Source: Azoarcus sp. (GTDB lineage Bacteria > Pseudomonadota > Gammaproteobacteria > Burkholderiales > Rhodocyclaceae). From it: 5,061 nucleotides of DNA. The stretch covers positions 1 through 5,061 of the forward strand of contig JAITWP010000272.1 of NCBI GenBank assembly GCA_031285365.1, given 5' to 3'. Position numbers and translations under genes: made by a program. Numbering within the stretch: position 1 is the stretch's first letter; every line of letters begins with the position of its first letter. The notes beneath the pieces were generated by a model, which was not told the DNA's origin, did no database searches, and saw only the letters and a program-made list of their open reading frames with translations. Positions 1 through 5,061 of the stretch are shown here, piece by piece.

Positions 1-186
1 GGTGGCTGCCAGGACGAACACAACGCCTTCCAGCGGGACGACGATGTTCCAGAGCGGCATGAGGTTGGAAAAAAGCAGAAACGTGATCGGTGACGCAACC
101 AACGCGAGCAGCAGGCAGAGCGTGGCGCGTCGCCGGGCACGATCACCCGGCGTGGCGCTCTCGGGAAGCGGGGAAAGAATCGACAT
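1..186 (-). CDS. Small membrane protein, N-terminal part only (unrecognised)
   Basis: The frame is open from an ATG at 186-184 to the left edge of the window, giving the first 62 residues of a protein whose C-terminus is not seen. I do not recognise the family. The first 21 residues are hydrophilic and basic (an RARRR cluster at about 16-20). They are followed by a hydrophobic stretch at about 22-42 (TLCLLLALVASPITFLLF) and a second at about 45-62, which suggests an inner-membrane protein with at least one and probably two membrane segments and a cytoplasmic N-terminus by the positive-inside rule. There is no signal-peptidase site typical of an exported protein. The ATG lies 6 bases after the metY stop; metY ends in tandem stops TGA TAA, then GTC and this ATG. 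A weak AAGG ribosome site (198-201) lies inside the end of metY. Co-transcription and probably translational coupling with metY are inferred. No function is claimed. Confidence 0.6.
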   Translation of the reverse strand, partial: MSILSPLPESATPGDRARRRATLCLLLALVASPITFLLFSNLMPLWNIVVPLEGVVFVLAAT

Positions 187-192
187 GACTTA

Positions 193-1464
193 TCAGGCCT
201 TTGAGAGTGCCTGATCGAGGTCGGCAAGAATGTCGTCGATATGCTCGATACCGATGCACAGCCGCACCATGTCGGGCGTGACCCCCGCTTGTTGAAGCTC
301 TTCATCGTTCAACTGGCGGTGGGTGGTGGATGCCGAATGGCAGGCAAGCGAGCGGGTGTCTCCAATGTTGACCGAACGCAGGACGAGTTTCAGTGCGTCC
401 TGGAAACGCGCGCCGGCTTCGCGCCCGCCTTTCACGCCGAAGGACAGGATGCCCGAGGCACGGCCACCGAAGTATTTCTGCGCGAGCGGATGATCGGGGT
501 GATCGGGCAGGGCCGCGTAGTTGACCCACGATGCCTTGGGGTGATCCTTGAGGAATTGGGCCACTTTGAGCGAGTTTTCGCAGATGCGATCCATGCGTAC
601 CGCAAGGGTTTCCACGCCCTGGAGGATCAGGAAGGCGTTGAAGGGCGACAGGGCCGCACCCTGGTTGCGGAGCGGCACGACGCGCGTGCGGGTGATGAAG
701 GCCGCCGGGCCCATCGCTTCGGTGTAGACGACGCCGTGATAGGCGATGTCGGGTTCGGTGAGTTGGGGGAAACGTTCCTTGTGCTCGGTCCAGGGAAATT
801 TGCCGGAATCGACGATCAGCCCGCCAAGCGAGTTGCCGTGCCCGCCGAGGTATTTGGTGAGCGCGTGTATCACGATGTCCGCGCCGTGCTCGAAGGGACG
901 GCACAGGTAGGGGGAGGGGACGGTGTTGTCGACGATGAGCGGAATGCCCGCCTTGTGGGCAATTTCGGCCAGACGCTCGATGTCGGTGATTTTGCCCAGG
1001 GGATTGCTGATGGATTCGCAAAAGATGGCCTTGGTACGCTCGTCGATGAGGCGCTCGAAGCTCGAAGGGTCGCTGGCGTCGGCCAGACGCGCGTCGAGGC
1101 CCAGGTTCGGCAGGGAGTGGGCGAAAAGGTTGAAGGTTCCGCCGTACAGGGCGGAACTGGAGATGAAGTTGTCGCCTACCCCGGCGATGGTCTGGAGGGC
1201 GTAAGAGATGGCGGACATGCCCGAGGCGACAGCCAGCGCGCCGACGCCTCCCTCCATTGCGGCAACGCGCTCTTCCAGGACGGCGTTGGTGGGGTTCATG
1301 ATCCGGGTGTAGATGTTGCCGGCAACCTTGAGATCGAACAGATCGGCCCCATGCTGGGTGTCGTCGAATGTGTACGAGGTCGTCTGGTAGATCGGAACCG
1401 CGACGGAATGGGTGGTGGGTTCGGCTGTGTAACCAGCGTGAACGGCCAAGGTTTCGAGCTTCAT
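193..1464 (-). CDS. metY: O-acetylhomoserine sulfhydrylase (homocysteine synthase)
   Basis: A 423-residue cytoplasmic enzyme that uses pyridoxal phosphate (PLP) to replace the acetyl group of O-acetylhomoserine with sulfide, giving homocysteine for methionine synthesis. It belongs to the Cys/Met-metabolism fold-type I family and is full length for MetY (about 420-430). Visible motifs: YTRIMNPT at 52-59 (Tyr52 and Arg54 reach the neighbouring subunit's PLP phosphate in this family), SGM at 81-83, the ring-stacking Tyr107 in ALYGG, Asp179 in VDNT contacting the pyridine nitrogen, the Schiff-base Lys204 in LTKYLGGHG, and the C-terminal IGIEHIDDILADL. The length and the insert around 225-250 (WTEHKERF...) favour MetY over the shorter MetB/MetZ proteins of about 390-400. 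Start: ATG at 1464 gives the conserved MKLETLAVHAGY terminus, with AGGA at 1476-1473 as ribosome site, 8 bases upstream. Oddities are Ala201 where family members often have Ser, and Ser377 in SLACHSASTTH where Pro is usual. It is divergent from thrC and followed at once by a membrane-protein gene. Confidence 0.95.
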   Translation of the reverse strand: MKLETLAVHAGYTAEPTTHSVAVPIYQTTSYTFDDTQHGADLFDLKVAGNIYTRIMNPTNAVLEERVAAMEGGVGALAVASGMSAISYALQTIAGVGDNFISSSALYGGTFNLFAHSLPNLGLDARLADASDPSSFERLIDERTKAIFCESISNPLGKITDIERLAEIAHKAGIPLIVDNTVPSPYLCRPFEHGADIVIHALTKYLGGHGNSLGGLIVDSGKFPWTEHKERFPQLTEPDIAYHGVVYTEAMGPAAFITRTRVVPLRNQGAALSPFNAFLILQGVETLAVRMDRICENSLKVAQFLKDHPKASWVNYAALPDHPDHPLAQKYFGGRASGILSFGVKGGREAGARFQDALKLVLRSVNIGDTRSLACHSASTTHRQLNDEELQQAGVTPDMVRLCIGIEHIDDILADLDQALSKA

Positions 1465-1499
1465 GGAGGTCGTCCTATGCGGGTGATGGAAGGATGGCG

Positions 1500-1505
1500 A
1501 TTATA
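1500..1505 (-). promoter_or_regulatory. Candidate -10 element for metY
   Basis: Read on the minus strand these bases are a perfect TATAAT. Transcription would start near 1493 and leave a leader of roughly 30 bases before the metY ATG, too short for a SAM riboswitch. No good -35 hexamer lies 15-18 bases upstream, so the promoter may be weak or need an activator. I see no MetR-type TGAA-N5-TTCA site. The assignment is inferred from position and sequence only. Confidence 0.4.
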
Positions 1506-1507
1506 TT
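1502..1507 (+). promoter_or_regulatory. Possible -10 element for thrC, overlapping the metY -10
   Basis: The same AT-rich patch reads TATATT on the plus strand (5 of 6 matches to TATAAT), which would give a thrC leader of about 50 bases. The -35 position, about 1479-1484 (gcgggt), is poor. An alternative TTGAGC -35 at 1512-1517 has no good -10 behind it. This is a weak call that rests mainly on the patch being the only AT-rich segment in the 101-bp gap. Confidence 0.2.
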
Positions 1508-1551
1508 AAACTTGAGCCCCTTTTCTCCGGCTTTGTGCTTCGACTTTTTTC

Positions 1552-1556
1552 AGGGA
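1552..1556 (+). promoter_or_regulatory. thrC ribosome binding site, fixes the start
   Basis: AGGGA lies 9 bases before the ATG at 1566. The reading frame is open much further upstream, to an ATG at 1368, but that extension runs antisense through the metY coding region and has no threonine-synthase character. The ribosome site and the family-typical N-terminus beginning MKYFSTRG decide for 1566. Confidence 0.7.
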
Positions 1557-1565
1557 TTGTTTTTG

Positions 1566-3005
1566 ATGAAATATTTTTCCACCCGTGGCTACGCTGCCCG
1601 CTCCGAATTTTGCGATGTTCTCCTTGGTGGTCTGGCCCCGGACGGCGGCCTGTATCTGCCAGAGACCATCCCCGCGATCTCCGAGGCCGAGCTCGATGCC
1701 TGGCGGCATCTGCCGTACGCCAAGCTGGCGTTCGAGATTCTTTCGAAGTTCATCACCGACATTCCTGCGGACGATCTGCGCGACATCTGTGACCGTACCT
1801 ATACCGCCGATGTTTATCGCCATGCCCGCGCGGGGGAGGATCCGGCCCGGATCGTTCCGCTACGCTGGCTGGAGCCGGGCAAACTGGGGTTGCTTGCGCT
1901 CTCCAACGGTCCGACGCTCGCCTTTAAAGATATGGCGATGCAGTTGGTTGGAAATCTTTTCGAGTACGTGTTGGACAAGCGCGGGGAGACGATCAATATT
2001 CTGGGGTCGACTTCCGGCGATACCGGCTCGGCGGCAGAGTATGCGATGCGCGGAAAGTCCAGGGCCAGGGTGTTCATGCTCTCGCCGCATGGAAAGATGA
2101 GTGCTTTCCAGCGGGCGCAGATGTATTCGCTTACCGATGAGAATATCTTCAATATTGCCATCACAGGCATGTTCGACGATGCCCAGGACATCGTGAAAGC
2201 GGTCTTCAATGATGCTGCTTTCAAGGCGCGGCACCGCATCGGCGCGGTCAATTCGATCAACTGGGCGCGGCAGGCTGCGCAGGTGGTCTACTACTTCTAC
2301 GGCTATTTCACCGCGACTTCCAGCAATTCGCAGCAGGTGGCTTTTTGCGTACCTTCGGGTAATTTTGCCAACATTTTCGCCGGACACATCGCGCGCTCCA
2401 TGGGGCTGCCCATCGCGCGGCTGATTTTGGCGACCAATGAAAACGATGTGCTCGACGAGTTTTTCCGCACCGGCGTGTATCGTCCGCGCAAGGCCAGCGA
2501 AACACACGTCACTTCCAGTCCGTCGATGGATATTTCAAAGGCGTCGAACTTCGAGCGTTTCATCTTCGATCTCGTTGGCCGTAATTCGGAGACGGTGGCC
2601 GGACTGTGGAAAGAAATTGATGCGGGCGGCGCGTTGGATCTGTCGCGCACGCCGTTTTTTGCGCGCCTGCCCGAGTTCGCTTTCCTTTCCGGCAAGAGCA
2701 CGCATGCCGACCGTCTGGCGACGATCCGGGAGGTCTTCGAGCGTTACGGGGTGATGATCGACCCTCACACCGCCGATGGGATGAAAGTCGCCTGGCAACA
2801 TGTTGCCAGCCTGCCCGCCGATGTCCCTCTGCTGGTGCTGGAAACCGCGCAGCCCGCGAAGTTTGCCGAGACTCTCCGCGAGGCGTTGGGACGCGATCCC
2901 GAAATTCCTGCCGATCTGCAAGGGCTGGAAGCCTTGCCGCAGCGGGTCGAGGTGATGCCGCCGGATGCCGAGGCCGTCAAGGCGTTTATTGCGGCAAGAA
3001 CCTGA
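1566..3005 (+). CDS. thrC: Threonine synthase
   Basis: A 479-residue cytoplasmic PLP enzyme that converts O-phospho-L-homoserine and water to L-threonine and phosphate, the last step of threonine synthesis. It is of the long class (about 430-500 residues) with the characteristic N-terminal domain (MKYFSTRG, then GGLAPDGGLYLPE at 21-33). The catalytic-lysine motif GPTLAFKD places the Schiff base at Lys121. STSGDTGSAA (148-157) is the family signature, PSGNFAN (263-269) is the PLP-phosphate loop, and ATNENDVLDEFFRTG (289-303) and TSSPSMDISKASNFER (316-331) are typical of proteobacterial ThrC. In the phosphate loop position 268 is Ala where I expect Gly (NFGN/NFGD). In many betaproteobacteria thrC follows hom (homoserine dehydrogenase); here it is instead divergent from metY and ends in its own terminator, so it looks monocistronic. 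Regulation is not visible: the leader encodes no Thr/Ile-rich attenuator peptide. Confidence 0.96.
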   Translation: MKYFSTRGYAARSEFCDVLLGGLAPDGGLYLPETIPAISEAELDAWRHLPYAKLAFEILSKFITDIPADDLRDICDRTYTADVYRHARAGEDPARIVPLRWLEPGKLGLLALSNGPTLAFKDMAMQLVGNLFEYVLDKRGETINILGSTSGDTGSAAEYAMRGKSRARVFMLSPHGKMSAFQRAQMYSLTDENIFNIAITGMFDDAQDIVKAVFNDAAFKARHRIGAVNSINWARQAAQVVYYFYGYFTATSSNSQQVAFCVPSGNFANIFAGHIARSMGLPIARLILATNENDVLDEFFRTGVYRPRKASETHVTSSPSMDISKASNFERFIFDLVGRNSETVAGLWKEIDAGGALDLSRTPFFARLPEFAFLSGKSTHADRLATIREVFERYGVMIDPHTADGMKVAWQHVASLPADVPLLVLETAQPAKFAETLREALGRDPEIPADLQGLEALPQRVEVMPPDAEAVKAFIAART

Positions 3006-3027
3006 ACCTGACCTGATTCAATTCCAC

Positions 3028-3066
3028 CGCACTCCGGAATGGTATTTTTCCGGAGTGTGTATTTTG
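3028..3066 (+). terminator. Intrinsic terminator after thrC
   Basis: A perfect 10-bp inverted repeat, CACTCCGGAA (3030-3039) and TTCCGGAGTG (3048-3057), encloses an 8-base loop and can be extended outward by a G-U and a C-G pair. It is followed by the T-rich but interrupted TATTTTG. The hairpin begins about 23 bases after the thrC stop, a normal place for a Rho-independent terminator. Confidence 0.75.
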
Positions 3067-3157
3067 TTATATCCGCTAGGATAGGATGCCGCGAAATTGG
3101 ACGGCGGGTTGTTGTGTTCTCCGTCGAACCGGAATTGTCGACCTGTTGTTAACTATC

Positions 3158-3163
3158 AGGAGG
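3158..3163 (+). promoter_or_regulatory. Consensus Shine-Dalgarno of the DUF3617 gene
   Basis: AGGAGG stands 6 bases before the ATG at 3170. It decides the start: an in-frame ATG at 3086 would add 28 residues ahead of a good signal peptide and has no comparable ribosome site. The strong site suggests efficient translation. Confidence 0.8.
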
Positions 3164-3169
3164 TGCAGT

Positions 3170-3709
3170 ATGAAATTGCAGAGAGCTGTTCTTGTAGGTG
3201 GAAGCTGTTTGTTGCTCGCAATGGCCGCAGCAAGTGCGCAAGCGGACGAGTATCCGGTGCGCAAGGCGGGTCTGTGGGAGCAAAAGATGAAGGTGTCCAT
3301 GGCGGGAGCGGGGGCAATGCCCGAAATGGTCATGCGGCAGTGTACCGACGCGGCCTTCGAAAAGGAGATGAAAGGTTCGAACGTCTCGGGGGGAAGCGGT
3401 CAAGAATGCTCGAAGATGGATATCAAGAAGACCGCGGCTGGCTATGTGATCGATGCCGTGTGTACCAGTAGTGCTGGCGGCACAACCATGACCGTTACAT
3501 CGCGAACGGAGGTCGCTGGCGATTTAACCTCTGCTTACACGATCAAGAGTTCCAATACGATGAAGCAGTCCGGGCAGAGCCAGGGTATGAGTACGACCAT
3601 GACAGGTTCGGCCAAGTGGCTGGGCGCTTGCCCGTCGGGATGGAAGCCGGGTGACATAGAAATGCCTGGCGTTCCCAGAATGAACGCCAGAGATATGATG
3701 AAAAAGTAA
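3170..3709 (+). CDS. Exported DUF3617-family protein, methionine-rich
   Basis: A 179-residue protein with a clear Sec signal peptide: a basic MKLQR start, a hydrophobic core (about 6-20) and an AxA site (ASAQA, 21-25) predicting cleavage before Asp26, so the mature form is probably periplasmic. Cys13 lies inside the core without a proper lipobox, so it is not a lipoprotein. The mature N-terminus PVRKAGLWE (29-37), the QC at 57-58, the middle SKMDIKKTAAGYVIDAVC (81-98) and the tail with GACPSGWKPGD (152-162) match the layout of the DUF3617 family, whose function is unknown. Four cysteines remain after cleavage (58, 80, 98, 154), enough for two disulfides. Mature Met content is high, 15 of about 154 residues, concentrated at 40-55 and 165-177. 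The gene sits between two terminators and appears to be a single-gene unit. I could not assign a convincing promoter in 3067-3157. Family assignment is from recall of the pattern; no function is inferred. Confidence 0.85.
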   Translation: MKLQRAVLVGGSCLLLAMAAASAQADEYPVRKAGLWEQKMKVSMAGAGAMPEMVMRQCTDAAFEKEMKGSNVSGGSGQECSKMDIKKTAAGYVIDAVCTSSAGGTTMTVTSRTEVAGDLTSAYTIKSSNTMKQSGQSQGMSTTMTGSAKWLGACPSGWKPGDIEMPGVPRMNARDMMKK

Positions 3710-3729
3710 TCAGCCTGTAGTTTGCAGTG

Positions 3730-3770
3730 CGGGCACGGCACGGAGTGCGCTGTGCCCGTCTTTTATTCTT
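3730..3770 (+). terminator. Intrinsic terminator between convergent genes
   Basis: CGGGCACGGC (3730-3739) pairs with GCTGTGCCCG (3749-3758), a 10-bp stem with one G-T wobble and a 9-base loop. It is followed by TCTTTTATTCTT (3759-3770). The T-rich tail is on the plus strand, so it best serves the DUF3617 gene that ends at 3709. The tail overlaps the typA stop codon (3771-3769). The minus-strand transcript forms the same hairpin but without a U-tract, so termination of typA there is less certain. Confidence 0.8.
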
Positions 3771-5061
3771 ATGCCGTTTCGGCGCGGGAAGCCCGTTTCC
3801 GGTCGATTTCTTTCAGGTGACGCTTGCGCAGGCGGATGCTTTTCGGGGTGATTTCCACGAGCTCGTCGTCCGCAATGAATTCGACCGCCGACTCCAGCGT
3901 GAGCGTGATCGGGGGGGTGAGGTTGACGGCCTCATCCTTGCCCGAGGCGCGGAAGTTGGTGAGTTGCTTGCCCTTGATCGGGTTGACGGTGAGATCGTTG
4001 TCGCGGCTGTGTACGCCGATGATCATGCCTTCGTAGAGCGTCTCGCCCGGACTGACGAACATGCGCCCCCTCTCTTGCAGGTTCCAGAGCGCGTAGCCAA
4101 CCGCCGCGCCGTCGTTCTGGGAGACGAGCACGCCGTTTCGGCGTTCGGAGATGCTGCCCGCAAGCGGGCCGTAGTCGTCGAAGACGTGGCTGGCGATTCC
4201 TGTGCCGCGGGTGAGGGTGAGGAATTCGCCCTGAAAGCCGATGAGGCCGCGCGCCGGAATCCGGTATTCGAGCCGCACGCGGCCTTTGCCGTCGGGCTGC
4301 ATGTCCTGCAATTCTCCTCGGCGGCTGCCGAGTTCTTCCATGATGCTGCCCTGGTGGTCTTCTTCCACGTCGACGGTGAGCAGTTCGTAGGGTTCGCACT
4401 TCGCCCCGTCGATGTCCTTGAAGACTACGCGGGGGCGTCCGACGGCCAGTTCAAACCCTTCGCGGCGCATGTTTTCGAGCAAGATGGTGAGATGCAGTTC
4501 GCCCCGGCCTGAGACTTCAAACACGTCGGTGTCTTCGGTGAATTCAACTCGCAGGGCGACGTTCTTGAGCAGTTCCTTTTCCAGCCGTTCGCGTATCTGA
4601 CGGCTGGTCACGTATTTGCCTTCACGTCCGGCCAGCGGTGAGGTGTTGACCATGAAGCTCATGGTGAGCGTGGGTTCATCCACGGCAATCGGTTGCAGTC
4701 CCTCGGGGGCGTCCGGGTCGCACAGGGTGATGCCAATATTGACCTGATCGATGCCCGCGACGAGAACGATGTCGCCCGCTTCAGCGACTTCCGCGGGTTG
4801 GCGGTCGAGTCCCTGGAAGGTCAATATCTGGCTGATTTTGCCTTTGCCCCGGTTCTCATCGCCAAGCATCACGGTGACTTCCTGGTTGTAACGGATGCGT
4901 CCACGCGTGATGCGACCGATGCCGAGCTGGCCCATGTAGGTCGAGTAGTCGAGCGAGCAGATCTGGAGTTGTAGCGGCCCGTTTACGTCGATTGCAGGGG
5001 GCGGAACGTGCTTGAGGATGGCGTCGAACAGGGGGCGCATGTCCTCGCGTTTGTCTTCGTG
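3769..5061 (-). CDS. typA: Ribosome-associated GTPase TypA/BipA, C-terminal part
   Basis: The frame is open from the right edge of the window to a TAA at 3771-3769, giving the last 430 residues. BipA is usually about 605-615 residues, so roughly 175-185 residues, the whole GTP-binding domain with motifs G1-G5, lie outside the window. BipA is a translational GTPase related to EF-G that binds the 70S ribosome and supports 50S assembly and stress or cold growth. Seen here, numbered from the edge: an EF-Tu-like beta-barrel (about 27-105, with YSTYMGQLGIGRITRG), domain III with SGRGELHLTILLENMRREG (184-202), the EF-G domain V-like segment DVEEDHQGSIMEELGSRRGE (about 231-250), and the BipA-specific C-terminal domain with NGVLVSQNDGAAVGYAL (309-325), GKQLTNFRASGKDE (364-377) and ITPKSIRLRKRHL (404-416). 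The Met codon at 5040-5038 is internal (preceded in frame by HEDKRED) and is not the start. Nothing looks disrupted. Confidence 0.96.
   Translation of the reverse strand, partial: HEDKREDMRPLFDAILKHVPPPAIDVNGPLQLQICSLDYSTYMGQLGIGRITRGRIRYNQEVTVMLGDENRGKGKISQILTFQGLDRQPAEVAEAGDIVLVAGIDQVNIGITLCDPDAPEGLQPIAVDEPTLTMSFMVNTSPLAGREGKYVTSRQIRERLEKELLKNVALRVEFTEDTDVFEVSGRGELHLTILLENMRREGFELAVGRPRVVFKDIDGAKCEPYELLTVDVEEDHQGSIMEELGSRRGELQDMQPDGKGRVRLEYRIPARGLIGFQGEFLTLTRGTGIASHVFDDYGPLAGSISERRNGVLVSQNDGAAVGYALWNLQERGRMFVSPGETLYEGMIIGVHSRDNDLTVNPIKGKQLTNFRASGKDEAVNLTPPITLTLESAVEFIADDELVEITPKSIRLRKRHLKEIDRKRASRAETA

Noticed and set aside
241..1509. A 422-codon open frame on the plus strand, antisense to metY
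   Set aside because: Its codons are exactly in register with metY codons, so it stays open simply because metY avoids TTA, CTA and TCA codons. The metY frame has unmistakable family motifs, and the antisense product shows no recognisable domain.
1478..1510. Ten-codon frame ahead of thrC as a possible attenuator leader peptide
   Set aside because: It encodes MRVMEGWRLY, with no Thr or Ile run, and no alternative hairpins or terminator follow it before thrC.
1368..1565. N-terminal extension of thrC by 66 codons
   Set aside because: It overlaps metY in antisense, resembles no threonine-synthase domain, and the ATG at 1566 has a good ribosome site and the conserved N-terminus.
3001..3020. TGAA...TTCA half-sites and three CCTGA copies at the end of thrC
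   Set aside because: The spacing does not fit a MetR site (10 bases, not 5), the location is downstream of a gene, and the short repeats are within chance expectation.
3077..3087. Two overlapping TAGGAT hexamers as a promoter for the DUF3617 gene
   Set aside because: Each matches only 4 of 6 bases of the -10 consensus and no acceptable -35 hexamer occurs at normal spacing, so no promoter is annotated.
3118..3142. Minus-strand GGTTCGA with a 4-bp stem, resembling a tRNA T-arm, plus a GTCGA/TCGAC inverted repeat
   Set aside because: The loop is 6 rather than 7 bases, and no acceptor, D or anticodon arm can be found around it. The 5-base arms are too short to call an operator.
3727..4512. A 261-codon plus-strand open frame antisense to typA
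   Set aside because: It has the same in-register antisense geometry over a clearly real typA. The product is low-complexity in character and has no supporting ribosome site.

Overview
This window looks like an ordinary stretch of a GC-rich betaproteobacterial chromosome. A Rhodocyclales-like host is my best guess, based on the character of the MetY, ThrC and BipA proteins and on the DUF3617 exported protein; this is recall of protein families, not a database search. All four large genes use similar GC-rich codons. I see no mobile element, CRISPR array, tRNA, rRNA or phage gene.

Layout from left to right. (1) Bases 1-186, minus strand: the first 62 codons of a small membrane protein that runs off the left edge. 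It starts 6 bases after the stop codon of metY and is almost certainly in the same operon. (2) Bases 193-1464, minus strand: metY, O-acetylhomoserine sulfhydrylase, which makes homocysteine for methionine. (3) Bases 1465-1565: a 101-bp divergent promoter region with an AT-rich core (TTATATTAAA, 1501-1510). (4) Bases 1566-3005, plus strand: thrC, threonine synthase, followed closely by a hairpin terminator. (5) Bases 3170-3709, plus strand: a secreted, methionine-rich DUF3617 protein with a strong Shine-Dalgarno site. (6) A second hairpin terminator at 3730-3770, in the gap between convergent genes. (7) Bases 3769-5061, minus strand: the C-terminal 430 codons of typA/bipA, a ribosome-associated translational GTPase whose GTP-binding domain lies beyond the right edge.

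The clearest functional link is metY with thrC. Their products draw on the two activated forms of homoserine: O-acetylhomoserine leads to homocysteine and methionine, and O-phosphohomoserine leads to threonine. The genes are divergently transcribed from one short region, so the promoters probably overlap and could be co-regulated or compete. The DUF3617 gene and typA show no obvious functional link to this pair.

I did not find a convincing undescribed system. The items most worth a second look are the unidentified membrane gene coupled to metY, the methionine-rich exported protein, the shared metY/thrC control region, and single-residue departures from the motifs I expect in MetY and ThrC.
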